A stretch of DNA of 35,776 nt from Gemmataceae bacterium (GCA_022842245.1 JALHPZ010000046.1:1-35776), one strand, 5' to 3'; positions 16,805-26,002 are shown, counted from the first letter of the stretch. Numbers and translations: made by a program. Notes: generated by a model not told the origin, from the letters alone.

Positions 16805-18238
16805 TCAAGCGAGAACCGGCTTAACGAGTTCGCCGTGGACGTCGGTCAGCCGGTAGTAGCGGCCTTGGAACTTGTACGTCAGTTTCGTGTGGTCGATGCC
16901 GAGCAGATGCAGCAGGGTCGCCTGCACATCGTGGACGTGGACGCCGTTCTCCGCCACGTTGTAGCCGTAGTCGTCGGTGGAACCATAAGTGATTCCCGGC
17001 TTGATGCCGCCGCCGGCGAACCAGATCGTGAAGCAGCGCGGGTGGTGGTCCCGCCCGTAGTTGTCGGCGGTCAGCTTCCCCTGACTGTAGTTCGTGCGGC
17101 CGAACTCACCGCCCCAAACGACGAGCGTGTCCTTGAGCATCCCCGTGCGCTTCAAGTCCTGGATCAACCCGTAGCACGCGCGGTCGATGTCCTTGGCCTG
17201 GCGCCGGATGCCGCCGGGCAGGCCGCCGTGGTGGTCCCAGCCGGGGTGATAGAGCTGGATGAACCGCACGTTCCGCTCCGCCAGCCGTCGGGCGAGCAGG
17301 CAGTTTGCGGCGAAGGTGCCGGGTTTCTTCGCGTCCTCGCCGTAGAGGTCGAAGACGTCCTTCGGCTCCTTCGAGAAGTCCATCACGTCCGGCACGCTCG
17401 TCTGCATCCGGTATGCCATCTCGTACTGCGCCACGCGGGCGGCGATCTCCGGATCGCCCTCCGTTTCGCCCTGAATCGCGTGGAGTTCCTTGAGGCGGTC
17501 GAGCATCTTGCGACGGCCCTCGGCGCTGACGCCATCGGGGTTCTGAAGATACAGCACCGGGTCCTTGCCGCTGCGGAACTGCACGCCCTGGTGGACGCTC
17601 GGCAGGAAGCCGTTGCCCCAGAGGCGGGCGTAAAGGCCTTGCTCGGTGCGGTCCTTCGAGACGAGGACGACGAACGCCGGGAGGTTCTCGTTCGCGCTGC
17701 CGATGCCGTAGGAGAGCCACGCGCCGAAACTCGGCCGGCCGGCGATCTGGTGGCCGGTCTGGAAGAAGGTAATGGCCGGGTCGTGGTTGATCGCCTCGGT
17801 GTAGCACGACTTCACGAAACACAAATCGTCCGCCATCGAGGCGATGTTCGGCAGCAGGTCGCTGACCGTCGCGCCGGACTTGCCGTGCTTCGCGAACTTG
17901 AAGATCGACCCCGCGAGCGGCAGGGTCGCCTGGTTGCCGGACATGCCGGTGAGCCGCTGGCCCTTGCGGACGGACTCGGGCAGGTCGGTGCCGTTCTTCT
18001 CGTTCAGGAGCGGCTTGTGATCGTAGAGGTCGAGCTGGCTCGGTCCGCCGGCCATGAAGAGGTAGATGATCCGCTTCGCCTTCGGCTCGTGGTGCGGTTT
18101 GTCCAGCACGCCCTTGAGGGCTTCCGCGCGCGATTCGTTCGCGAGCAGCGAGCCGAGCGCGATGCCGCCAAGGCCGAGGGCGGATTGGCGGAGGAACAGG
18201 CGGCGGTTCGCGGCGGGAAGGATGGCGTGTTCGGTCAT
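16805..18238 (-). CDS. DUF1501 domain protein with Tat signal (first copy)
   Basis: 477 residues, the usual length. Twin-arginine signal NRRLFLRQSALGLGG (Arg12/Arg13), then the DUF1501 start IIYLFMAGGPSQLDLYDHKP. Later motifs are WDHHGGLPGG, VVWGGEFGRTNYSQG and GRDHHPRCFTIWFAGGGIKPG, containing the His/Asp/Glu residues of a sulfatase-like alkaline-phosphatase fold. The role of DUF1501 is not settled. In planctomycetes the gene normally pairs with a DUF1549/DUF1553 cytochrome-type gene; none is next to it. It follows the DUF1643 gene by 7 bp on the same strand, so they may be co-transcribed. Confidence 0.93.
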   Translation of the reverse strand: MTEHAILPAANRRLFLRQSALGLGGIALGSLLANESRAEALKGVLDKPHHEPKAKRIIYLFMAGGPSQLDLYDHKPLLNEKNGTDLPESVRKGQRLTGMSGNQATLPLAGSIFKFAKHGKSGATVSDLLPNIASMADDLCFVKSCYTEAINHDPAITFFQTGHQIAGRPSFGAWLSYGIGSANENLPAFVVLVSKDRTEQGLYARLWGNGFLPSVHQGVQFRSGKDPVLYLQNPDGVSAEGRRKMLDRLKELHAIQGETEGDPEIAARVAQYEMAYRMQTSVPDVMDFSKEPKDVFDLYGEDAKKPGTFAANCLLARRLAERNVRFIQLYHPGWDHHGGLPGGIRRQAKDIDRACYGLIQDLKRTGMLKDTLVVWGGEFGRTNYSQGKLTADNYGRDHHPRCFTIWFAGGGIKPGITYGSTDDYGYNVAENGVHVHDVQATLLHLLGIDHTKLTYKFQGRYYRLTDVHGELVKPVLA

Positions 18239-18245
18239 GGTCGTC

Positions 18246-18731
18246 TCATGGAAAATCGACGAGGGTCGCAGTGCGGCGAAGATAGAGTGGGTGCCGCGGC
18301 TGGCGGTTCCCGGCGGGGCCGATCATCTCGATGCATTTTAGCGGAGTCATCGACTTCTTGAGGAGCGCGAGCACCCGATTCGGGCGATCGGGCGCCGGCA
18401 GGTAGCCGCCCCACGCGAGGATGCAAACGTCGGCGGCGCGGACCACGGCGTGGATGTGCCGGTCGTTCGCGGGGCCAACGGGATCGGGAACCGACGCGAG
18501 TTCCTTCCGGTCCGGCGTACGGTAGGCGAAGAGGTTGACGACGCGGATGCCGCCGAAGCCTTCGCATTCGGCGAGCCGGACGCAGCAGCGGATGGTCGGG
18601 TCGTCGGTCGTCGCGTCCGCCGTGGACGGGTTCAGCATCACGAACGCGGCGAGCGGACGCCCGGCATCCCACTGTCGCGAGAGCCGGTAGCGATACAAAC
18701 CGCAGGGCGAGAACAGCGAGTCGGCAAGCAT
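18246..18731 (-). CDS. DUF1643 domain protein
   Basis: 161 residues with the DUF1643 pattern: FSPCGLYRYRLSRQWD (7-22), then FVMLNPSTADATTDDPTIRC, GFGGIRVVNLFAYRTPD and ILAWGGY. Function unknown. The frame is open far upstream (to 19499) through antisense of the HAD gene; the ATG at 18731 lies right before the conserved domain start, so it is chosen. The start is only 12 bp from the divergent HAD start at 18744, and neither gene has a visible ribosome-binding site. Confidence 0.85.
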   Translation of the reverse strand: MLADSLFSPCGLYRYRLSRQWDAGRPLAAFVMLNPSTADATTDDPTIRCCVRLAECEGFGGIRVVNLFAYRTPDRKELASVPDPVGPANDRHIHAVVRAADVCILAWGGYLPAPDRPNRVLALLKKSMTPLKCIEMIGPAGNRQPRHPLYLRRTATLVDFP

Positions 18732-18743
18732 AAGCTGAATCGT

Positions 18744-19430
18744 ATGAACCACGACGTACGGGCCGTGATCTTCGACGCTGTCGGCACGCTGATCCACCCG
18801 GCCGAACCGCCGGCGCGGACCTACGCGGCCGTCGCGGCCCGCCACGGAATCGCACTCGACGAAGCCGAGATCGCCCGGCGGTTCCGCGCCGCGTTCCGGG
18901 CCGAGGAGGAACGCGATCGCGCCGCCGGCTGGGTCACGTCCGAGGAGCGCGAAGTCGAACGCTGGCGGTCGATCGTGACGGCGTCGCTCGGCGACGAACG
19001 ATGTTTCCCGGAGTTGTGGAAGCATTTCGCGCAGCCAGGGGCGTGGACCGTCGACCGCGACGCGGCAACCGTTTTCGATGCGCTCCGCGATCGCGGCCTC
19101 GTGCTTGGTCTCGCATCGAACTTCGACCAACGGCTCCTGCGAATCGTCGATTCGTTCCAGGAACTCACGCCACTCAAGCGGCACGTCGTCGTCAGTTCGC
19201 AAGTCAGGTATCGAAAACCATCGGGCTATTTTTTTTCGGAGATTGTCGGAATCTTGAACGGCATGATGCCCGAATGCGCGGTCTACGTCGGCGACGATCT
19301 CGAAAACGATTATCGTGGTGCCTGCGCGATGGGGATGCGAGCGATTCTTCTCGATCCGCACGGATTGCATCCCGAAGTTGACCGAATCGGAATACTGAAG
19401 GAACTGACAGGTCGATTCAATTCTTGGTGA
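18744..19430 (+). CDS. HAD-superfamily hydrolase
   Basis: 228 residues. Motif I is FDAVGTL with nucleophile Asp11; the usual second Asp is Val13, as in HDHD3/REG-2-like members. Motif II is LASNFD, motif III Lys158 in YRKPSG, and motif IV VGDDLENDYRGA (Asp184/Asp185). The cap is helical and Arg/Glu-rich (about residues 20-95). Substrate unknown. Loss of the second motif I Asp, the general acid in phosphatases, leaves phosphatase activity uncertain. The frame is open from 18450, but the ATG at 18744 precedes motif I at the normal distance. Confidence 0.88.
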   Translation: MNHDVRAVIFDAVGTLIHPAEPPARTYAAVAARHGIALDEAEIARRFRAAFRAEEERDRAAGWVTSEEREVERWRSIVTASLGDERCFPELWKHFAQPGAWTVDRDAATVFDALRDRGLVLGLASNFDQRLLRIVDSFQELTPLKRHVVVSSQVRYRKPSGYFFSEIVGILNGMMPECAVYVGDDLENDYRGACAMGMRAILLDPHGLHPEVDRIGILKELTGRFNSW

Positions 19431-19434
19431 CTTG

Positions 19435-19746
19435 TTACGAGATGCGCCAGCGGCGGCCGTCGTGGGCGACCGCGACCTCGCATTCGGCCGGGTTTCCAAA
19501 CGCGATCGTCGCCAACCGCCGGCCCGGTTCGCCCTTTTCGGCGATCCGCTCGACGATCAGCCGATCCCCCTCGGACTTCACGACCAGGTGGCCCAATCCC
19601 ATGCCGACGGGGATGCCGCGATCCCAGAGCTTGCGGAACTGGTGGTAGAACTCCAATCGCGCCGCGGCGACGTCGCCGGGCGGCGCGAAGGAATGGTTCA
19701 TCAGTTCGAGCGCCGTGTCGATCAGTTCCCGCAGCGATTCGGTCAT
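19435..19746 (-). CDS. Small protein of unknown function, coupled to the aminotransferase
   Basis: 103 residues starting MTESLRELIDTALELMNHSF. I do not recognise a family. A helical N terminus is followed by a beta-rich half (LGHLVVKSEGDRLIVERIAE). The ATG at 19746 overlaps the aminotransferase TGA by 4 bases (ATGA), a sign of translational coupling. The frame is open further upstream (to 20001) inside the aminotransferase, which is shadow. The stop is 4 bp from the convergent HAD gene. Confidence 0.7.
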   Translation of the reverse strand: MTESLRELIDTALELMNHSFAPPGDVAAARLEFYHQFRKLWDRGIPVGMGLGHLVVKSEGDRLIVERIAEKGEPGRRLATIAFGNPAECEVAVAHDGRRWRIS

Positions 19747-21107
19747 GCCATTCCCGCCGCGGCGCGTTCGAGCAGATCCATCGAGTGTTTCGCCTCGTCG
19801 ACGGTGATGGTGAGCGGCGGAGCCACGCGCACGACTTTCTTCGAGAGCGGCCCAAGGAGGTGCACGCCGTCCTTCCCATTCCCGCGATACGCCGCGAGGA
19901 CGAAGGCGTTCGCCCATTCCGGCCCGGTCTTGCCGGCGTGGTCCTGAAACTCGACGCCCCAGACCATGCCGCCGGCCTCGCCGCGCACGGCCGCCACGCA
20001 CGGAAGCTTCTTCAACCGCACGAGGCCCGCCTCGATGATTCGCGACGGTTCCTGCATCGCCCCCAGCACGTCCCGCGACTCGAACTCGTCGAGCGTCGCC
20101 AGCACGGCCGCGCTGCTGATCGGGTTCGCGCTCCAGGTATCGGACGTTTCGCCATAGTCGAGCGAGTTGAAGATGTCGGCCCGGCCGACGACCGCCGCGA
20201 CCGGCACGCCGTTGCCGAGGCCCTTGCCGAGAACGACAAGGTCAGGCTCGAGGCCGTAGGCCTCGAAGGCGAACATCTTCCCCGTACGGCCGAAGTTCGC
20301 TTGCACTTCGTCGAGAATGAAGACGAGGTCCTTCTCGCGGCAGAACTGCTGGAGGGCTTGCAGGTACGCCTTGGGCGGGTGGTACGAGCCGCCGCCGCCG
20401 AGGTACGGTTCGGTAATGAGGCAGCCGAGCCTCGCACCGTACTGATGCCAGAGGGCGTCGAGTTCCTTGCAATACGGCGCGGGGTCGAACGGCTCGTTCC
20501 GCTTCGACACGTCGCGGCACTCGGCCATCGGGAAGGAGATGAACTTCACGCGCGGGTCGCGCTCGGCGTCGGTCTCGCTGCCGGTGACGGCGCACGAGAG
20601 GCCTTTCTTGCCGTGGAAACCGAAGCGAGTGGCGAGGATCATCGGGCGTGTCTTATCGCGTGCCATCGCGGCCCAGAGCGCCTTCTGGATCGCCTCGGAA
20701 CCGGACGCGGCCCAGAGCACGCTCTCGAGCCGATTCCCGCCGGGGCAGCGCTTCAGCATTGTGACGAGGCGCCGATTCGCTTCGGCTTCGAGCGGCGTGA
20801 TGGCGTTGTAGGCCGTCTGCGGCATCGCCTCGAAGTACTCGGAGTTCGGCAGCGTTACGGACCAGCCCATGTAGCCGAAGAATTTTTCGGTCCAGCGCGT
20901 GGGGTTGTGGCCGAGGTTCGAGACGAGTACGCCGGAGCTGAAGTCGTAAAGACGGCGGCCGTCGGGCGTCCAGTGGAACGTGCCGGCGCTCTTGGCGATG
21001 ACGGCCTGCGTCGGCGTGAAGGTCCGCAGGCTTCGCGGCTCGAGCCGCATCACCGATTCGCGTTCGGCGTTCGCGGCGGGTTCGTCGGCGTGTCGAATGA
21101 CCGTCAT
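19743..21107 (-). CDS. Class III PLP-dependent aminotransferase
   Basis: 454 residues, usual length. Visible: the substrate-side segment DGRRLYDFSSGVLVSNLGHN, the SGSEAIQKAL phosphate-binding stretch, FGFHGKKG, ILDEVQANFGRTGKMFAFE (with the PLP-ring Asp) and the Schiff-base Lys295 in LGKGLGNGVP. The family covers 4-aminobutyrate, ornithine and related omega-aminotransferases; the substrate cannot be assigned. GGAG sits 7 nt before the ATG at 21107. It heads a two-gene unit with the 103-residue protein. The 121-bp gap to the divergent DUF255 gene should hold both promoters. Confidence 0.92.
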   Translation of the reverse strand: MTVIRHADEPAANAERESVMRLEPRSLRTFTPTQAVIAKSAGTFHWTPDGRRLYDFSSGVLVSNLGHNPTRWTEKFFGYMGWSVTLPNSEYFEAMPQTAYNAITPLEAEANRRLVTMLKRCPGGNRLESVLWAASGSEAIQKALWAAMARDKTRPMILATRFGFHGKKGLSCAVTGSETDAERDPRVKFISFPMAECRDVSKRNEPFDPAPYCKELDALWHQYGARLGCLITEPYLGGGGSYHPPKAYLQALQQFCREKDLVFILDEVQANFGRTGKMFAFEAYGLEPDLVVLGKGLGNGVPVAAVVGRADIFNSLDYGETSDTWSANPISSAAVLATLDEFESRDVLGAMQEPSRIIEAGLVRLKKLPCVAAVRGEAGGMVWGVEFQDHAGKTGPEWANAFVLAAYRGNGKDGVHLLGPLSKKVVRVAPPLTITVDEAKHSMDLLERAAAGMA

Positions 21108-21228
21108 CGGTCGGTCTCCGGGTGTGTTCCCTCATTGTCGGGAATCGCCGGCGATTGTCCGTAGTGCGACTTGTCCGAATCCCGTTCGCGCATAACCTGC
21201 GCTGAAGCCCGCCCCACCGAGCCCCGTC

Positions 21229-23592
21229 ATGTCGCGCGTCGCACTCTTCCTGATTTTGGTCCTCACGCCGCCGTTGGCCTCGGCCGATCCGAAGCCGAAA
21301 GGCAAGCCGAACCGCCTCGCGAAGGAGAGCAGCCCGTACCTGCTCCAGCACGCGTACAACCCCGTCGACTGGTACCCGTGGGGATCCGAGGCGCTCGAGC
21401 GCGCGAAGAAGGAGAAGAAGCTGATCTTCCTCTCCATCGGCTACAGCGCATGCCACTGGTGCCACGTGATGGAGCGCGAGTCGTTCGCCAACGAGGCGAT
21501 CGCCAAGGTCCTCAACGAGAATTTCGTCTGCGTGAAGGTGGACCGCGAGGAACGCCCGGACATCGACGAGATCTACATGGCCGCCCTGAACACCACGGGC
21601 GTCAGCGGCGGCTGGCCGCTCTCGATGTTCCTCACCTCGGACGGCAAGCCGATCTTCGGCGGCACCTACTTCCCGCCCGCGGACAAAAAGGTCGAAGACG
21701 GCACCATCACCGGTTTCCCGACGATTTTGAAGCGCGTCATCGAGCTGAACTCCACGAAGGGGGACGAACTGGCGGCGCAGGCGGACCGCATCGCACGGCT
21801 GACCGTCGAATCGCTCGGCCGCGGCGAGGCGACGCCGCTGGTGGCGCTCGACCGCGAGATCGTGGCGGACGCCACGCGCTGGTTCGAATTCGACCCCGTC
21901 CACGGCGGCATCGGCAACAAGCTCGCCCAGTTCCGCGGCACGAAGTTCCCCCGCCCCGCCGCCCTCGGCTTCGTGCGCGATCAAAGCGTCAAACCGGGGA
22001 ATGAGAAGCTGGCGGCGAACGTCGCGCTCACGCTGCGGAAGATGGCCGAGGGCGGCATCTACGACCAACTCGGCGGCGGCTTCCACCGCTACAGCACCGA
22101 ACGCACCTGGACCGTGCCGCACTTCGAGAAGATGCTCTACGACAACGCGCAGCTCATGGAGCTGTACGCCGAGGCGCACCGCGCCACGCCCGACCCGCTC
22201 TACCCGCGCGTCATCGCCGAGACGCACGCGTTCCTCGCCCGCGAGATGACCAGCCCCGAGGGCGCGTTCTACTCGGCGCTCGATGCCGACAGCAACGGCG
22301 TCGAGGGCGAGTTCTACGTCTGGACGGCGGACGATCTGGCGCTGGTGATCGAGAGCGGCAGGAACCTCGCGTTCCTGAAGACCGTGTACGGCATCGGCGA
22401 GCCGAACTTCGAGGAGAAGTACCACATCCTGCGGCTGCCGAAGCCGACGGCGGAACTGGCGAAGGAACTCAAGCTGACGGAGGCGGAGCTGTTCGCGAAG
22501 CTTGAACCGCTGAAGGCGAAGCTGCTCGCGCACCGGGCGAAACGGGTGCGGCCGTTCCTCGACACGAAGGTCATCACCGGTTGGAACGGACAGATGATCG
22601 CCGGGTACGCGAAGGCCGGCGAGGTGCTGAAGAAACCGGAATACACCGCCGCCGCCGCGAAAGCCGCCGACTTCGTGCTGAAGTCGATGCGCAACAAAGA
22701 CGGCCGGCTATTCCGGCTCCACGCCGCCGTGCCGGGCGAGAAGCCCGCGCCGCGCGGCAACGCCTTCCTCGACGACTACGCCTTCCTGCTGCACGGCCTC
22801 GTGAACCTGCACGACGCCACCGGCGAAAAGCGCTGGCTCTACGAGGCGAAGGCGACCGCCGACACGATGATCCGCTGGCACGGCGACAACACCCTCGGCG
22901 GTTTCTTCTACACCGCCCACGACCACGAGAAGCTCTTCGCGCGGTCGAAGGACAGCTACGATGGCGCCCAGCCCTCCGGCAACGGCGTCGCCGCGCGGGC
23001 GCTGCTCAAGCTCGCGGCGAAGACCGGCGACACGAAATACCGCGACCAGTCCGTCCGCACCGTGCGCGCCTTCGCGGGAGCCTTGAAATCCAGCCCCGGT
23101 TCGATGCCCGGCCTCGCCGGCACGCTGGATGTTCTTCTCGACCTCGCCGCGAAGGACCCGACGCTTCTCACCGCCAAGGACGCGCCCAAGCCGGCCGCGA
23201 AGAACCCGGTCGAGGCCGCCGATGTGGTGACGGCGAAGCTCGCCGCCGGCAAGCCCGACAAGGACGGGAAGCAGACCTTCACCGTGACGCTGACGATCGC
23301 CGAGCCGTGGCACGTCTATGCGAACCCGGTTGGCAACGATTCGCTCAAGGAATCGGAGACGACCGTCGAGGTGCTGGTCGGCGGCAAGGTCGCCGAAGCC
23401 GAAATCGCATTCCCGCCCGGCACGCCTGCGAAGGACATGGGCGACGGCGCGTACCAGGTGTACGTCGGCACGGCGACGCTCACCGGCACGCTAAAACGAT
23501 CGAAGGACGACGGCGAACTGGAAGTCCGCGTCCGCCTGCTCGCCTGCAAGGATCGCCTCTGCTTGAAGCCAAGTACGTTGAAGCTGAAGTGA
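21229..23592 (+). CDS. DUF255 thioredoxin-domain protein (YyaL/SSP411 family) with DsbD-alpha-like C terminus
   Basis: 787 residues. Signal peptide 1-19 (MSRVALFLILVLTPPLASA). The DUF255 thioredoxin-like domain follows (KESSPYLLQHAYNPVDWYPW, redox motif Cys75-His-Trp-Cys78). A central (alpha/alpha)6-type domain follows as in YyaL (YDQLGGGFHRYSTERTWTVP, HFEKMLYDNAQL, ALDADSNGVEGEFYVW). The last ~115 residues resemble the DsbD N-terminal domain (WHVYANPVG, FPPGTPAK, and Cys773/Cys778 in ACKDRLCLKP). YyaL proteins alone end after the central domain, so this is a fusion. A periplasmic thiol-redox role is inferred; the role of the family is unclear. Confidence 0.9.
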   Translation: MSRVALFLILVLTPPLASADPKPKGKPNRLAKESSPYLLQHAYNPVDWYPWGSEALERAKKEKKLIFLSIGYSACHWCHVMERESFANEAIAKVLNENFVCVKVDREERPDIDEIYMAALNTTGVSGGWPLSMFLTSDGKPIFGGTYFPPADKKVEDGTITGFPTILKRVIELNSTKGDELAAQADRIARLTVESLGRGEATPLVALDREIVADATRWFEFDPVHGGIGNKLAQFRGTKFPRPAALGFVRDQSVKPGNEKLAANVALTLRKMAEGGIYDQLGGGFHRYSTERTWTVPHFEKMLYDNAQLMELYAEAHRATPDPLYPRVIAETHAFLAREMTSPEGAFYSALDADSNGVEGEFYVWTADDLALVIESGRNLAFLKTVYGIGEPNFEEKYHILRLPKPTAELAKELKLTEAELFAKLEPLKAKLLAHRAKRVRPFLDTKVITGWNGQMIAGYAKAGEVLKKPEYTAAAAKAADFVLKSMRNKDGRLFRLHAAVPGEKPAPRGNAFLDDYAFLLHGLVNLHDATGEKRWLYEAKATADTMIRWHGDNTLGGFFYTAHDHEKLFARSKDSYDGAQPSGNGVAARALLKLAAKTGDTKYRDQSVRTVRAFAGALKSSPGSMPGLAGTLDVLLDLAAKDPTLLTAKDAPKPAAKNPVEAADVVTAKLAAGKPDKDGKQTFTVTLTIAEPWHVYANPVGNDSLKESETTVEVLVGGKVAEAEIAFPPGTPAKDMGDGAYQVYVGTATLTGTLKRSKDDGELEVRVRLLACKDRLCLKPSTLKLK

Positions 23593-23662
23593 CGTGTTTT
23601 CCCGCTTTCGACATCTGCATCGAAGCGGTACCATGAAGGTTTGCCCACGACGAGATTCGCGC

Positions 23663-25090
23663 ATGAATCGCCGGGACATCCTGCATTCCGCCACGTTCGG
23701 CGTCGGTAGCGTTGCCCTCGCCTACCTGCTCAACCGCGATCGCCTGCTCGCCGAGCCGGCCAAGCCGGACCTCGAACGAAAGCTTTACACGCTCGAACCC
23801 CGGCCGCCGCATTTCGCCCCGAAAGCGAAGGCGATGATCTCGCTGTTCATGCAGGGCGGGCCGAGCCACATGGACCTGCTGGACCCGAAGCCGGCGCTGA
23901 CCAAGTACGACGGCCAGCCGTTCCCCGGCACCATCAAATACGACAACGCCGCGCAGGCCAGTTCCAAGGTCCTCGGTTCGCCGTGGAAGTTCCGCAAGCA
24001 CGGCCAGAGCGGCCTCGACGTCAGCGAACTACTCCCGCACACCGCGAGCATTGCCGACGATCTGTGCGTCGTGCGATCCATGAAGACGGGTGTCAACAAC
24101 CACGTGCAAGGCATCCACGCCCTGAACACCGGCCGCATCGTCAGCGGGCACCCCGTCCTTGGCAGTTGGGTCTGCTACGGCCTCGGTTCGGAATCGCGAA
24201 ACCTGCCCGCGTTCGTCGCTCTGCCGGACCCCGTGAGCCTGCCGGTGAGCACGACGGAACACTGGTCGAACGGCTGGCTGCCGGCGGTCTACCAGGGCAC
24301 GAGCGTGCGCCCGCGCGAGCCGCGCATCCTGAACCTCGACGCCCCGCCGCACCTCCAGGGCACGCCGCAGGAGAAACTCCTCGGTTACCTGAACGAACTG
24401 AACCGCGATCACCGCCAGGCGCGGCCGGGCGAAATGGACCTCGACGCGCGCATCGGCACCTACGAACTCGCCGCCCGCATGCAACTGGCCGCGAAGGAAG
24501 CGATGGACCTCAGCCGCGAATCGGCCAAGACCAAGGCGATGTACGGTCTCGACGACCCGGCGACGGCCGAATACGGCACGCGCTGCCTCCTCGCACGCCG
24601 GCTGATCGAACGCGGAGTCCGATTCGTCCAGGTCTTCACCCAAAACCAGTTCTGGGACCACCACGGTTCCATCCGTACCGCCCTGCCCGCCGCCTGCAAG
24701 AAGACCGACCAGCCCGCCGCCGCACTCGTGAAGGATCTCAAACAGCGCGGCCTGCTCGACAGCACGCTCGTCATGTGGGGTGGCGAGATGGGCCGACTGC
24801 CCGTCATCCAGAACGACGCCGGCACCGCCAAGGTCGGCCGCGACCACAACACCTACGGCTTCACGCTCTGGTTCGCAGGCGGCGGTTTCAAGGCCGGGCA
24901 CGTCCACGGAGCGACCGACGAGTTCGGCCACCACGCCGTCGACAAGATCGTGACGCACCACGACCTGCACGCGACCCTGCTGCATCTCTTCGGGCTGGAC
25001 GCGAAGAAACTGGTCTTCCGCCGCAACGGCGCCGAGCAAAGCCTGCTCGACGGCCACGACGGCCGCGTCGTGAGGGAATTGCTGGCTTGA
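23663..25090 (+). CDS. DUF1501 domain protein with Tat signal (second copy)
   Basis: 475 residues from the chosen ATG. The signal is MNRRDILHSATFGVGS (Arg3/Arg4). The body carries MISLFMQGGPSHMDLLDPKP, NNHVQGIHALNTGRIVSGHP, FWDHHGSIRT, VMWGGEMGRLPV and GRDHNTYGFTLWFAGGGFKAG. An in-frame ATG at 23633 and an open frame to 23594 would add residues before the Tat motif; the 23663 start gives the usual short n-region. It is the closer match to the DUF1501 proteins that accompany planctomycete cytochrome genes, yet here it follows the DUF255 gene by 70 bp. The two DUF1501 copies in the window differ clearly and are not a recent duplication. Confidence 0.92.
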   Translation: MNRRDILHSATFGVGSVALAYLLNRDRLLAEPAKPDLERKLYTLEPRPPHFAPKAKAMISLFMQGGPSHMDLLDPKPALTKYDGQPFPGTIKYDNAAQASSKVLGSPWKFRKHGQSGLDVSELLPHTASIADDLCVVRSMKTGVNNHVQGIHALNTGRIVSGHPVLGSWVCYGLGSESRNLPAFVALPDPVSLPVSTTEHWSNGWLPAVYQGTSVRPREPRILNLDAPPHLQGTPQEKLLGYLNELNRDHRQARPGEMDLDARIGTYELAARMQLAAKEAMDLSRESAKTKAMYGLDDPATAEYGTRCLLARRLIERGVRFVQVFTQNQFWDHHGSIRTALPAACKKTDQPAAALVKDLKQRGLLDSTLVMWGGEMGRLPVIQNDAGTAKVGRDHNTYGFTLWFAGGGFKAGHVHGATDEFGHHAVDKIVTHHDLHATLLHLFGLDAKKLVFRRNGAEQSLLDGHDGRVVRELLA

Positions 25091-25105
25091 GTCCCCGACG
25101 GGAAG

Positions 25106-26002
25106 TCAGCGGAGGGGAACCTTCCCTTCGGGCTTGCCGGCGGCATCGAGAATCTGGAAATGGTGGATGCCCGATTTCCGCTTGTCCACGTGCGTCCAGA
25201 CGATCGCCTTCGCGCGGGTCACCTCCAGTAACTTCACCTGCCCGGCCGTCGCATGATGGCTTGTGATGACCGTATTGCCGTTCTCCAATCGTTGCACGCC
25301 GCAGGCATCATTGATGGGTTTCCCGGGCAAGTCGTCGTTGGAGACACGCCAGACTTCCGTTCCCTTCGCATCCACTTCGATCACAAGGTGGCCCAGCGTG
25401 CAGCCGATGAGCGTATGCCCGTCCGGCAGGCGGATCGCCGTGAACGGCATGTGCGGCGTCTTGGTCTCCCACACGATCTTGCCCGACCGGTCGTATTCGC
25501 GAACGACCCGATCGAGCAATTGCGGCACGAGATAGTTCCCGTTCGCAAGCTTGCGCGTCATCCGTGTCTGTAAATGATGATCCTTGACCTGGGCCTGGAT
25601 GGGCACCTCGGCCCGGACTTTCCCGTCCCGTCCCACTTCGAGAATGCGCGGTTTCGCCCCGGCCTCGGTCAGCAGGACCGCCCCGCCTTCGAGCGGTTGA
25701 ACGGTATTCACCTCGGATTGCGTTCCCTTGTACTCGAACAGCGTTTGACCCTTCCGATCGACCTCGACGACGGCCCCACCCGGATACGTCTTGCTCTTCG
25801 CGAGGGCCAGGAGCACGTGGCCGTTCTCGAGGACCCACCCGTCGCGCGAGGGGTGCGGGTAGGTCCAGGTCGCCTTACCGGAATCGTCGACGATGAACGT
25901 TTCACCGCCGGTGGCGAGGAAGGCGTGCCGGATCGGGTCGGCGGCCATCGAGGGTCCAGCGAAGAACAACGCCAGGATCAGGATTCGAAGGTAAATGGGC
26001 AC
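25106..26002 (-). CDS. Secreted beta-propeller protein (PQQ-like repeats)
   Basis: 298 residues starting at a GTG (26002) directly before a signal peptide (VPIYLRILILALFFAGPSMA). About six repeats follow of the form strand-DxxGKxxW (DDSGKATWTY, DRKGQTLFEY, GRDGKVRAEV, DRSGKIVWET, DAKGTEVWRV), as in PQQ/WD40-like propellers without the enzyme residues. The frame is open to 26245, overlapping the divergent efflux adaptor; that extension lacks signal character and is rejected. A structural or binding role is inferred. The 143-bp gap to the adaptor start (26146) is a shared promoter region. Confidence 0.8.
   Translation of the reverse strand: MPIYLRILILALFFAGPSMAADPIRHAFLATGGETFIVDDSGKATWTYPHPSRDGWVLENGHVLLALAKSKTYPGGAVVEVDRKGQTLFEYKGTQSEVNTVQPLEGGAVLLTEAGAKPRILEVGRDGKVRAEVPIQAQVKDHHLQTRMTRKLANGNYLVPQLLDRVVREYDRSGKIVWETKTPHMPFTAIRLPDGHTLIGCTLGHLVIEVDAKGTEVWRVSNDDLPGKPINDACGVQRLENGNTVITSHHATAGQVKLLEVTRAKAIVWTHVDKRKSGIHHFQILDAAGKPEGKVPLR

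Noticed and set aside
16835..18361. 508-codon plus-strand open frame
   Set aside because: Antisense to the DUF1501 gene with intact motifs.
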